Of a stretch of 64,000 nt of DNA, positions 44,185 to 51,744 are shown piece after piece. Position 1 is the first letter of the stretch, and each line of letters opens with the position of its first letter. A program made the position numbers and the translations under genes. The stretch is from Anaerobium acetethylicum (lineage in GTDB: Bacteria; Bacillota; Clostridia; Lachnospirales; Lachnospiraceae), in contig NZ_FMKA01000013.1 of the NCBI RefSeq assembly GCF_900096945.1, positions 1-64,000 of the forward strand. The letters run 5' to 3'. The notes under the pieces were generated by a model. The model made no database searches, was not told where the DNA came from, and worked only from the letters and a program-made list of their open reading frames with translations.

Positions 44185-45171
44185 ATGGAAGAATTAAAGT
44201 TAGTCGCTGAGTGGGATAAAACATTTGCTAAGAGTGGGAAGGTTGAGCACAAGAAGGTTACATTCCATAATCGCTATGGAATTACCCTGGCTGCAGATCT
44301 GTATATACCAAAGAATACAGAGGGAAAGCTCGCTGCAATCGCAGTAAGTGGACCATTTGGTGCTGTTAAGGAACAATGTTCCGGCCTTTATGCACAGACA
44401 ATGGCAGAAAGAGGATTTCTTGCAATAGCCTTTGATCCTTCTTTTACAGGCGAGAGCAGCGGACAGCCAAGATATATGGCATCACCGGATATGAATACAG
44501 AGGATTTCCAGGCTGCAGTTGATTTCCTTTCCGTTCAGGACAATGTGGATCCTGAGAAGATTGGTATCATCGGTGTCTGCGGCTGGGGAGGAATGGCTCT
44601 CAATACAGCTGCGATTGATACGAGAATCAAGGCAACTGTGACTTCTACTATGTACGATATGTCCCGTGTGAGTGCGAATGGATATTTTGACTCTGAGGAC
44701 AGTGAGGATGCACGGTATGAAAAGAAAAAGGCTCTAAATGCAGTCAGAACTGAAAACTATAAGAATGGCGAATATACAAGAGGGGGTGGATGCCTTCCAC
44801 TGCCGGTTTCCGAGGATCTTCCCTTCTTTGTTAAGGACTACAGCGAGTATTATAAAGGCCGCGCATACCATGGCAGATCCCTTAATTCCAATGAAGGCTG
44901 GAATACCATTGGATGCATGTCTTTTATTAACCAGCCCATCCTCATTTACAGCGGTGAAATCAGAAGTGCATGTCTCGTGATCCATGGTGAGAAGGCTCAT
45001 TCATGCTACTTCAGTAAAGATGCATTTGCGGCTATGACAAATGACAGTGCTTATGCAGAAAATAAGGAACTCATGGTCATTCCGGATGCTGTTCATACAG
45101 ATCTTTATGATAACATGGATGTGATTCCGTTTGATAAGATTCAGAGCTTCTTTGAGCAGTATTTAAAATAA
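44185..45171 (+). CDS. Alpha/beta hydrolase (YcjY/DLH-like)
   Basis: A 328-residue alpha/beta hydrolase. The nucleophile elbow reads GVCGWGG, so a cysteine takes the place of the usual serine, as in dienelactone-hydrolase-like enzymes. The family's oxyanion region (GPFGAVKEQCSGLYAQTMAERG) and the late histidine in DAVHTDLYD are present. GGAGG lies before the ATG. It is transcribed from the MerR-type promoter and is probably induced together with stress or aldehyde detoxification; the iron alcohol dehydrogenase gene lies next door, convergent. Substrate unknown. Confidence 0.85.
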   Translation: MEELKLVAEWDKTFAKSGKVEHKKVTFHNRYGITLAADLYIPKNTEGKLAAIAVSGPFGAVKEQCSGLYAQTMAERGFLAIAFDPSFTGESSGQPRYMASPDMNTEDFQAAVDFLSVQDNVDPEKIGIIGVCGWGGMALNTAAIDTRIKATVTSTMYDMSRVSANGYFDSEDSEDARYEKKKALNAVRTENYKNGEYTRGGGCLPLPVSEDLPFFVKDYSEYYKGRAYHGRSLNSNEGWNTIGCMSFINQPILIYSGEIRSACLVIHGEKAHSCYFSKDAFAAMTNDSAYAENKELMVIPDAVHTDLYDNMDVIPFDKIQSFFEQYLK

Positions 45172-45200
45172 AGGAATTATTACAAACAGAGGAAAATTAA

Positions 45201-45241
45201 ATCCTGGCAGGTGTTATGTGACACCGCCAGGATATTTTTTT
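45201..45241. terminator. Intrinsic terminator between convergent genes
   Basis: ATCCTGGC and GCCAGGAT with inner GGTGT/ACACC pairing form a long stem followed by seven T. Confidence 0.88.
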
Positions 45242-45289
45242 GAGAAATTTCATGAAGTTCCAATAATTAAAACTCTGTTTCTTATGAAC

Positions 45290-46465
45290 CTACAGCATAA
45301 GTCTGTAAATGGCATTTATATCCTCTTCTCCAAGAGATACAAATCCACCGATATGTCCCGTCCGGCCATCTCCATAACAGCAAGTATGGGCCATCTGTGG
45401 AATAGCATCTTCAGTTGCATCAAGTTCCGCTAAAGTAGCAGGCATTCCAATTGATTTCAGGAAGTTTTTGAAGCGTTCAATACCCTCTAAAGCGGTCCGT
45501 TCCGGATTGGAGAAATCCATATTGCAACCCCATACACGGGAAGCAGCCTGTGCAAAACGCATGACATCATGTTTGTATGTGTAAGTCATCCATGCCGGGA
45601 AGACTACTGCAAGGCCAGCACCATGTGCACAGTCAGAAAGAGCAGAAATTTCATGCTCGATATCGTGGCTCGCCCAATCCTGGGAACGTCCGACACCGCA
45701 GGAATTATTGTGCGCCATCATTCCGGCCCACATAATGTTTGCTCTTGCTTCATAGTGATCAGGATCAGTAATTACCCGCGGACCCTCGTGAATCATAGTG
45801 AGCAGCAAGCCCTCGATCAGACGGTCTGTGACTTCCACTTCCTTGGTATTTGTAAAATAACGCTCAAAAAGGTGCGCCATAATATCTGTGATACCGCATG
45901 CCGTCTGGAAAGCCGACAGGGTCTGTGTGAGCGCTGGATTTAAAATGGAGAATGCAGGACGGAAGCCTTCTCCGGAGGCACCGCGTTTATACATTCCATT
46001 TTCATTGGTGATTACAGAATCTGGAGAGCCTTCAGAACCGGCAGCTGCGATGGTCAGTACTGTACCGAGCGGCAACGCCTTTTCTACAGGTTTGCCCTGA
46101 TAGAATTCCCAGAAATCACCGTCATAAACAGCGCCTGCAGCGATAGCCTTGGCGGAGTCAATTGTGCTTCCACCGCCGACGGCTAAAACAAAATCGATGC
46201 CCTCTTTGCGGCATAAATCGATTCCTTCGTACACCAGACCACTGCGAGGATTCGGTTTTACACCGCCAAGCTCAACATAAGAGATGCCTTCCATTTCCAA
46301 AGAATTTGTAATACGGTCTAAAAGACCAGAGCGGACAACACTGCCACCGCCATAATGAATCAATACTTTAGTACCTCCGAAACATGCTACATATTTTCCG
46401 GCATTATGTTCCTCATCTTTACCGAAAACAAAATAAGTAGGACTATAAAACGTGAAATTATCCAT
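45290..46465 (-). CDS. Iron-containing alcohol dehydrogenase
   Basis: A 391-residue group III alcohol dehydrogenase (butanol dehydrogenase/YqhD-like), reducing aldehydes with NAD(P)H. The nucleotide-binding GGGSTIDSAKAIAAGA and the metal ligands Asp and His in CGITDIMAHLFE, plus the later histidines in DWASHDIEHE and DCAHGAGLAVVFPAW, are present. GGAGGAAG precedes the start on the minus strand. Placed beside a MerR/hydrolase pair it may serve aldehyde detoxification. Confidence 0.93.
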   Translation of the reverse strand: MDNFTFYSPTYFVFGKDEEHNAGKYVACFGGTKVLIHYGGGSVVRSGLLDRITNSLEMEGISYVELGGVKPNPRSGLVYEGIDLCRKEGIDFVLAVGGGSTIDSAKAIAAGAVYDGDFWEFYQGKPVEKALPLGTVLTIAAAGSEGSPDSVITNENGMYKRGASGEGFRPAFSILNPALTQTLSAFQTACGITDIMAHLFERYFTNTKEVEVTDRLIEGLLLTMIHEGPRVITDPDHYEARANIMWAGMMAHNNSCGVGRSQDWASHDIEHEISALSDCAHGAGLAVVFPAWMTYTYKHDVMRFAQAASRVWGCNMDFSNPERTALEGIERFKNFLKSIGMPATLAELDATEDAIPQMAHTCCYGDGRTGHIGGFVSLGEEDINAIYRLML

Positions 46466-46644
46466 AGGTCTTCCTCCAAATCAATTTGTGTTTTTAAGAG
46501 GAGTATATCATATATTAGTAAAAGGTGACAGTTACAAGATCAAGTATTGAAAGGTGAAATTGATTTCTTAAATTGATTTCATTGCCATCAAGAATGGCAG
46601 CATGGGATACAGACCAATTTCGGAACAAGAAAATTTGAGTAAAT

Positions 46645-46680
46645 TTATAAAACGATGTGGTATAATAATGTTAGTGTTAA
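46645..46680 (+). promoter_or_regulatory. Extended -10 promoter, duplicated block copy 1
   Basis: TATAAAACGATGTGGTATAAT is followed by AATGTTAGTGTTAA. TG-G-TATAAT is an extended -10 box at 46658-46666. The block recurs almost unchanged at 49337, before the paralogous gene. Confidence 0.65.
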
Positions 46681-46707
46681 AAAGTTTGAATTTATGGGGT
46701 ACAGTGC

Positions 46708-46938
46708 ATGAAAAAAATGGGAATCGGAGCTGCAATTGCTAGTGTTATGATTGCAATAATTGGCATCATTTTAAAAGCTAAAGAAAACACATCAGTATCA
46801 ATAATTGGTGGTGCTGAGGGTCCTGCATCTATTATTATTTCTAGTAAAGTTAATGAAGGGTTGGGGAGTGTTGGAATTGCCATTGGCATAATTGTATGTA
46901 TCATTGGGATGGTAGTATGGAAAACGGAGACTTTTTAA
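46708..46938 (+). CDS. Mini-membrane protein with degenerate OadB signature (copy 1)
   Basis: A 76-residue protein with two membrane segments (IGAAIASVMIAIIGIIL and VGIAIGIIVCIIGMVVW) flanking SVSIIGGAEGPASIIISSKV. This middle part resembles the GGADGPTSIF signature of the beta subunit of sodium-pumping decarboxylases (OadB/GcdB), here with Asp changed to Glu and Thr to Ala. It is far too short to be a pump. Function unknown. A paralog lies at 49405 and both share a promoter block. The ribosome-binding site is weak (GGGGTAC). Confidence 0.7.
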   Translation: MKKMGIGAAIASVMIAIIGIILKAKENTSVSIIGGAEGPASIIISSKVNEGLGSVGIAIGIIVCIIGMVVWKTETF

Positions 46939-46973
46939 GTGCAGATATGAATTCAGATTATGGATAAGTCAAT

Positions 46974-47003
46974 GGGCCGCCGAAAAGCGGCCCTGTTTGT
47001 TTT
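46974..47003 (+). terminator. Intrinsic terminator after mini-protein copy 1
   Basis: GGGCCGC and GCGGCCC form a perfect stem, then TGTTTGTTTTT. Confidence 0.85.
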
Positions 47004-47233
47004 TATATCCAGACATAGCATGCTTGAAAATACGGCAAAAAGAATTTACAATAGGTTCCATATAATTGACATTTCAAGAAATAGCTTTCATTATAGTACC
47101 CGGTGAATACATGAGAATGGCGTGAACTAGCTTTTTTGTTTTGGAATCATTCGTATAATGAAAGGATTTTAAAAGGTGTAGTAGTGATTTGAAAATAAGA
47201 ACAATAGATAAACGATATATAAAAAACAAATCA

Positions 47234-47351
47234 AATCGAAATGAAAATTATAAAAGCGATAAAATTTCGATGAATCGAAAATAATTCGCATTATCTTTAC
47301 TCAATGGTATAATTACATAATAAAAAGCTGTATGTCATTTATTTTCGAAAA
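47234..47351 (+). promoter_or_regulatory. Promoter region of the XRE gene with repeated ATCGAAA boxes
   Basis: ATCGAAA occurs at 47234-47240 and, as a perfect palindrome TTTCGAT-GA-ATCGAAA, at 47264-47279. A related TTTTCGAAAA lies at 47342-47351. TATAAT at 47308-47313, with a weak -35 (TTCGCA), sits between them. It may be an autoregulatory site for the XRE protein. The remainder of 46939-47487 is AT-rich without a gene. Confidence 0.45.
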
Positions 47352-47487
47352 AATGGGAGCCATTATTGTTTTGTATAAAAGAACCAATAATAATTTGCTT
47401 GAAAAATACAGATGTTAACTTGCGTTGCTTACGGCAACTGGCATTAAGGGCATATGATAATGCCATAAAAACAAGGAGGTACGGCAT

Positions 47488-48207
47488 ATGCTTGGCGACA
47501 ATATCAAAACGTTACGAAAACAGAAAGGAATATCACAGGAAGAACTTGCAACCCGCATTCATGTTGTAAGACAGACAGTATCCAAGTGGGAAAAGAATCT
47601 TTCTGTCCCTGATGCAGCAATGCTTCAGAAAATCGCAGAAGAGTTGGATGCATCAGTAAATGAACTGCTTGGTGCAGAAATCAGGCTGGAAGAGGACCGC
47701 AATGAAATAGCGGAGCAGCTGGTTAGAATTAATGAACAATTAGCTGTAAAAAACAGAAGAACATACACAGCGATTAAAACGATTGCAATCGTAGTTGCAG
47801 TTCTTGTTCTGTTTAGAATTGGACTGCTGATTGCCGGAATTTCTTTATACTCTTCTTCGAACAAGAAAGAGTATGCCGTGACTATCAGTATGGATGTGGA
47901 AAATCCGGTCTATACAGAGGATGACGTAAATGATGCTGTCGATGTTGTAGTCAGGCACTTCAATAAGAATTTTAAGGGCTGTGATTTAAAGGAAATTAAC
48001 TATGATGAAGCATATTCGTCGGAATGTTCAGAGGACTGGGTGAAACAGTATGATGCAGAAGAAGCTGTTGTTCTGACTTCATCATTTACAACTGACAGCA
48101 AAGGTGGAGACGGTAGTTTTAGTCCTAACGAAACATATGATAATTGGCAGTGGATATTGACAAGATCAGGATCCGGGAAATGGACTTTACATACTTGGGG
48201 ATATTGA
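47488..48207 (+). CDS. XRE-family regulator with a membrane anchor
   Basis: A 239-residue protein. An N-terminal helix-turn-helix (IKTLRKQKGISQEELATRIHVVRQTVSKWE) is followed by a short coiled part, one membrane segment near residues 92-115 (IKTIAIVVAVLVLFRIGLLI) and an outward domain of about 120 residues. This architecture is common in Firmicutes and may couple an extracellular signal to gene control. AAGGAGGT lies before the ATG. The frame 47366 upstream is a shadow. Confidence 0.85.
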   Translation: MLGDNIKTLRKQKGISQEELATRIHVVRQTVSKWEKNLSVPDAAMLQKIAEELDASVNELLGAEIRLEEDRNEIAEQLVRINEQLAVKNRRTYTAIKTIAIVVAVLVLFRIGLLIAGISLYSSSNKKEYAVTISMDVENPVYTEDDVNDAVDVVVRHFNKNFKGCDLKEINYDEAYSSECSEDWVKQYDAEEAVVLTSSFTTDSKGGDGSFSPNETYDNWQWILTRSGSGKWTLHTWGY

Positions 48208-48226
48208 AATAATTTGTAAGAGATAG

Positions 48227-48394
48227 CCAGATGGAAAAGTAAAGGTGTTTTTGGATCAATACTTTTTAGAATCATCTGAATTAATTGGAATTCATCCGAA
48301 TGACAATATAGCTACAGTATGGCTGAAGACAAAAGGCTTAGTGAATATTATTACAGAACATGGAAATGAAATCGAGATCGTTTCAATAAGGTAA
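48227..48394 (+). pseudogene. C-terminal remnant of prolyl-tRNA deacylase ProX (YbaK/EbsC)
   Basis: From 48227 the frame reads PDGKVKVFLDQYFLESSEL and then IGIHPNDNIATVWLKTKGL before a stop at 48392. HPNDNxATVWLKT is characteristic of the C-terminal end of ProX-type Cys-tRNA(Pro)/Ala-tRNA(Pro) deacylases. A TAG lies just upstream and no start codon is available, so only the last third of the gene remains. Confidence 0.7.
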
Positions 48395-48404
48395 TTGGAG
48401 GGAA

Positions 48405-49199
48405 ATGATGAATATTGCGAAAACCAAGATTGTTTTTTTTGATATAGATGGAACTCTGCTCAAATTGGGTAGTACGGAGCTGTCATCCAAAACGAAGGAA
48501 ACATTACTGAAATTACAAAAAAACAACATTCGTATTTGTATTGCTACGGGCAGAGCGCCTTTGACAACGCCAAAGTTCGAAGGAATTGATTTTGATGCAA
48601 TCATTAATTTTAATGGATCCTACTGTCTTGCAGGTGATGTGGAGATATACAAAAATCCTATTTCTACAGAAACTGTACATAAAATTATTAGCAATGCCAC
48701 TGGCATTGGACGGCCTATTGCACTTGCATCTATTGATAAAATAGGAGCGAATGGTTGTGATCAGGATTTAGAAGACTATTTTAAAATTGCTCACGAACCT
48801 GTTCCTTTAGAATCAAGGTTCGAGGATTTGTCCAATAGTGAGATTTACCAGATTATGTCAGGTGGAAGGAAAGAAGAATATAGCAGTCTGTTGCAAGGAG
48901 TTACTGGTGCGGAAATAACGGCATGGTGGTCACGAGCAGTGGATATTATTCCGGTAAATGGCAGCAAAGCACGTGGAATTCAGAAAATACTGAAATATTT
49001 CAATCTGAAAAAAGAACAGGCACTTGCTTTTGGTGATGGAAATAATGATATCGCCATGCTACAGTCGGTTGGACTTGGTATTGCTATGGGCAATGCTACG
49101 GCAGAAGTGAAAAACATGGCCGATGTAGTATGTGATAGTGTGGAAAACGATGGAATCTATGGCTTTTGTATGAAGTATCATTTGATAAATAAGGAATAG
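48405..49199 (+). CDS. HAD-superfamily phosphatase, Cof type
   Basis: A 264-residue haloacid-dehalogenase-like hydrolase of the Cof (IIB) class. Motif I is FFDIDGTLL (D13, D15), motif II is ATGRAP, and motif III/IV is FGDGNNDIAML near the C-terminus with the preceding lysine in NGSKARGI. Such enzymes remove phosphate from sugar phosphates or nucleotides. The GGAGGG site supports ATG 48405 or 48408. It follows a decayed ProX fragment. Confidence 0.92.
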   Translation: MMNIAKTKIVFFDIDGTLLKLGSTELSSKTKETLLKLQKNNIRICIATGRAPLTTPKFEGIDFDAIINFNGSYCLAGDVEIYKNPISTETVHKIISNATGIGRPIALASIDKIGANGCDQDLEDYFKIAHEPVPLESRFEDLSNSEIYQIMSGGRKEEYSSLLQGVTGAEITAWWSRAVDIIPVNGSKARGIQKILKYFNLKKEQALAFGDGNNDIAMLQSVGLGIAMGNATAEVKNMADVVCDSVENDGIYGFCMKYHLINKE

Positions 49200-49334
49200 A
49201 GGAGTCTGATATGATACCAGAGAGAAAAAGGCTATATAGGAATTGGAATTAGCAGGAAAAATTGATACAGGACCAAGATAGATCATTCCCAAAATATTGC
49301 ACTTGCAGCACAGGTATAGCGATATTGGAGTTGC

Positions 49335-49370
49335 TTTAAAAACGATGTGGTATAATGATTTTAGTGTTAA
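49335..49370 (+). promoter_or_regulatory. Extended -10 promoter, duplicated block copy 2
   Basis: TTTAAAAACGATGTGGTATAAT with TG-G-TATAAT at 49348-49356, then GATTTTAGTGTTAA. It differs from the block at 46645 at only a few positions. Confidence 0.65.
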
Positions 49371-49404
49371 GAGAATAACTATTAATTTGGGGGAGGAACA
49401 TTAT

Positions 49405-49671
49405 ATGAAAAAAATGGGAATTGGAGCTGCAATTGTTGGTGTGATGATTGTAATAATTGGAATCATTTTAAAAACTAAAGAAAATGCATCGGTATCAATA
49501 ATTGGTGGTGCTGATGGTCCCACATCTATTTTTATTTCCGATAAAGTTAATGTAGGACTAGGGATTGCTGGGATTGCCATTGGCATAATATTATGTATCA
49601 TTGGCATAACATTATGTATCATTGGGATGGTAATTATTTTTAAGAAGAAAAATCCGGGCCAGGGAGAATAG
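49405..49671 (+). CDS. Mini-membrane protein with intact OadB signature (copy 2)
   Basis: An 88-residue paralog of the 46708 protein, with two membrane segments around SVSIIGGADGPTSIFISDKV. GGADGPTSIF matches the signature of the beta subunit of sodium-pumping oxaloacetate/glutaconyl-CoA decarboxylases (GGADGPTAIY in OadB), a region of the sodium path in that much larger protein. GGGGGAGG precedes the start. The second helix carries an internal duplication (ILCIIGITLCIIGM) absent from copy 1. Function unknown; a GGCCAGG/CCTTGGCC stem overlaps the stop. Confidence 0.75.
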   Translation: MKKMGIGAAIVGVMIVIIGIILKTKENASVSIIGGADGPTSIFISDKVNVGLGIAGIAIGIILCIIGITLCIIGMVIIFKKKNPGQGE

Positions 49672-49761
49672 ACCTTGGCCTTTCGTTTATGATAATCAAA
49701 TTGAGAAACCATCTTTTCTATGGTAAAATACCTCTATGCGTTCAGTAGTCTGCACCCCCTA

Positions 49762-49783
49762 AATTGACTACTAATTGACTACG
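49762..49783. repeat. Tandem 11-mers left of the insertion point
   Basis: AATTGACTACT is followed directly by AATTGACTACG. The 11-base period resembles recombinase arm-site repeats. The rest of 49680-49918 holds no gene I can support. Confidence 0.5.
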
Positions 49784-49918
49784 TTTTACTGCTGTGATTT
49801 GATATGTTTTGCTGTGATCTGCAAATTATTAGATTTTTAACGAAGTTTATGATGGGTTGAAAGCCATTAAAATGGGAAAAACACGGTAATTCATAGCATT
49901 TCAGAAAGGAAAAAAGAG

Positions 49919-50005
49919 ATGAAAAAAATAATGTTCGTCTGCCACGGCATAGTATTAACAAAGTTGCGGAACCCTTGTAAACACTGGGCTGGGAGGCCCC
50001 TCTAA
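49919..50005 (+). pseudogene. 5' fragment of a low-molecular-weight protein tyrosine phosphatase gene
   Basis: The frame starts MKKIMFVCHG, which is the beginning of low-molecular-weight phosphotyrosine phosphatases (VCHGNICRSP holds the CX5R P-loop), with AAAGGA upstream. After CHG the sequence departs into IVLTKLRNPCKHW and stops at 50005. The gene is therefore cut within its active-site codons at about 49949-49953, the left junction of the conjugative element. The remainder of the gene should lie beyond the right end, outside the window. Confidence 0.7.
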
Positions 50006-50010
50006 AAAAG

Positions 50011-50032
50011 TTACGACACCATTACGACACTA
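50011..50032. repeat. Tandem 11-mers inside the element's left end
   Basis: TTACGACACCA is followed directly by TTACGACACTA about 60 bp inside the junction, the position expected for recombinase arm-type binding sites. Confidence 0.5.
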
Positions 50033-50236
50033 TCATTTTCCGCCGAAAAAAATATTTTAAAAGTAACATGTTTTTGAGATGCCAAACTATGATGATTTTG
50101 AAAATAAAAACTAGAAAAAGTATGCAGGTGCGTTCGGAATTGGTTCCAATAGTCGAAGAATTCTGGATGAATAAATATGCATATTTTTGTATTTTAATTA
50201 GAGCGGTACTGTCATGGAAATGATTCATATTGCTTT

Positions 50237-50361
50237 TTTTCCATTTATAAGAAATTGCTATAAATGGAAAACGCTCCGCGAGGAGGCACATGACGCGCAA
50301 GAAGAATATGTCGCAGAAGCGACTGCGCGTCAGCGCGAGAGTTTCGCAAGCGAAACTCTTT
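50237..50361 (+). promoter_or_regulatory. Structured leader with attenuator-like terminator
   Basis: Three successive hairpins precede the ParM-like gene: TTTTCCATTTATA with its exact complement (50237-50271); TGACGCGCA/TGCGCGTCA with an inner GTCGC-AGAA-GCGAC (50291-50332); and an intrinsic terminator AGAGTTTCGC-AA-GCGAAACTCT followed by T (50338-50361). A small peptide frame with an AGGAGG site runs through hairpins two and three. Ribosome position would decide whether the terminator forms. The stretch 50033-50236 is AT-rich with no gene. Confidence 0.65.
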
Positions 50362-50367
50362 TTCTAA
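50290..50367 (+). CDS. Leader peptide, 25 residues
   Basis: A 25-codon frame, basic (MTRKKNMSQKRLRVSARV start, ends KLFF), with a perfect AGGAGG at 50281-50286. Its coding sequence spans the anti-terminator-like hairpin and the terminator hairpin, and its stop lies just after the T run. This arrangement fits a leader peptide whose translation controls read-through into the ParM-like operon. No other function is expected. Confidence 0.55.
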   Translation: MTRKKNMSQKRLRVSARVSQAKLFF

Positions 50368-50396
50368 TGGTTACGCAGTAGAATGGAGGGGTGTAA

Positions 50397-51320
50397 GTGG
50401 AAAATAATATAGTGATCATTGGTTTGGATCATGGCTGGAGTTCCTGCAAAAGCAGGAATACGATTATCGTGTCAGGAATCAAAGAGATGGCGACGGAGCC
50501 GGCGCTGATCGACAGCCTTCTGGAATTTGAAGGAAAATACTACAAGGCTGGGGGACAGAGGCTTGAGGTCAGGGATACGAAGGTAGAAGACGAGAACTAT
50601 TATCTTCTGACGCTTGCCGCATTAGGCGCGGAGTTAAGATGCAGGGGTATAAGCAGCGCCAGGATAGTATTATCTGTAGGGCTCCCGCTGACAAGATTCG
50701 GCGCTGAAAAGAAAGACTTTATTTCGTATCTCTCTAAAAACAGGGAAGTCTGTTTCAAGTACGAAGGGATAGCTTATAATATCGTGATTGAAAAAGTCCT
50801 GGTATCGCCCCAGTGCTATGCAGCCGTGTCGGACAGGATCAGCACGTTTGAAGATAATCTGGTAGTTGTGGACATAGGCAGCTGGACGGTCGACATTATG
50901 CCAGTCATCAACCAGCTTCCGGATGAGGCAAAGTGCAGAACCCTGCAGGGTGGCCTTATCACATGTATGAGGGAGATTAACGAGGAGCTGATGCGGAAAA
51001 TGAACAGAGAGGCGCCGGAAATATATATTCAGGAGGTCATGATAAATGGCACAAGCAATATCAATCGGGAGTACCTTGAAGTAATACAGTCCGGGCTCAG
51101 AACTTTTGCAGAGAAGATCTACAATACGCTGAAGGAGCTTGCGTATAATCTTGATCTGATGCCGGTCGTGTTTGTAGGCGGAGGAGCAATGGTCATGAAG
51201 AACTTCGGAAAGCTGCAAGATAGCAATATTCATTTTATCGAAGACGTGAGGGCGAATGCAATTGGATACGAGTACCTTGCGGAACTGAAGCTTTTCGGCA
51301 AAGGCAGGAGGTCGGTTTAG
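50397..51320 (+). CDS. ParM/StbA-like actin ATPase
   Basis: A 307-residue actin-like protein of the plasmid-segregation type. It has the phosphate-1 motif GLDHGWSSCKS, phosphate-2 VVDIGSWTVDIM and the adenosine motif VVFVGGGAMVMKN. Such filaments push plasmid or excised-element copies apart. The start is GTG 50397 with GGAGGGG upstream. The next gene follows after 10 bases and probably encodes its DNA-binding partner. Carriage on an integrated element suggests stabilisation of the excised circle. Confidence 0.88.
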   Translation: MENNIVIIGLDHGWSSCKSRNTIIVSGIKEMATEPALIDSLLEFEGKYYKAGGQRLEVRDTKVEDENYYLLTLAALGAELRCRGISSARIVLSVGLPLTRFGAEKKDFISYLSKNREVCFKYEGIAYNIVIEKVLVSPQCYAAVSDRISTFEDNLVVVDIGSWTVDIMPVINQLPDEAKCRTLQGGLITCMREINEELMRKMNREAPEIYIQEVMINGTSNINREYLEVIQSGLRTFAEKIYNTLKELAYNLDLMPVVFVGGGAMVMKNFGKLQDSNIHFIEDVRANAIGYEYLAELKLFGKGRRSV

Positions 51321-51330
51321 GAGGTTCAAT

Positions 51331-51732
51331 ATGGCACGTGGCAGAGTTACGGCGATATCAGTGAGGTTCAACCTCGACAATGAGCAGCACTGCAGAGTAA
51401 AGGAGGCTCTTTCAAATCTGGATCCCGATATCTTTAGGTCGAAAAACCAGTTCATAATAGATGCCATAGACGCCTATGTGAATGGGAAGACAGTAAAACC
51501 TGATGCCCGTAATGAAAAAGAATTTCTTGTTGAGATTCGTGAGACAACAGAAAATGCAGTGATGAGAGTTCTCGGCAATTTCTTTCGTGATGCACCTGTT
51601 ATGGGATGGCAGGAGGCCATTGCTGGAACCGGAGAAGAAATGAAAGAGACGAAACAGGAAGAGGCAGAAAAGGAAAACGGCATAACGAATCCAGGAATTC
51701 TGGATATGATGAATAGCTGGTACAACGAATAG
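51331..51732 (+). CDS. Probable ParR-like partner of the actin ATPase
   Basis: A 133-residue protein with a ribbon-helix-helix-like start (RVTAISVRFNLDNEQHCRVKEALSNL) followed by NQFIIDAIDAYV, as in small DNA-binding partition adaptors, then an acidic variable tail. Its place immediately after the ParM-like gene (TAGGAGG site) is the usual one for ParR/StbB. The assignment is from context and fold pattern, not from a recognised family. Confidence 0.65.
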   Translation: MARGRVTAISVRFNLDNEQHCRVKEALSNLDPDIFRSKNQFIIDAIDAYVNGKTVKPDARNEKEFLVEIRETTENAVMRVLGNFFRDAPVMGWQEAIAGTGEEMKETKQEEAEKENGITNPGILDMMNSWYNE

Positions 51733-51744
51733 GAGGAGAGCATT

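Noticed and set aside
49200-49334. Possible gene fragment between the HAD gene and mini-protein copy 2
   Set aside because: Short frames with several stops; no recognisable protein motif.
50670-51467. 265-residue minus-strand frame opposite the ParM-like gene
   Set aside because: Shadow of the actin-like gene; no ribosome-binding site.
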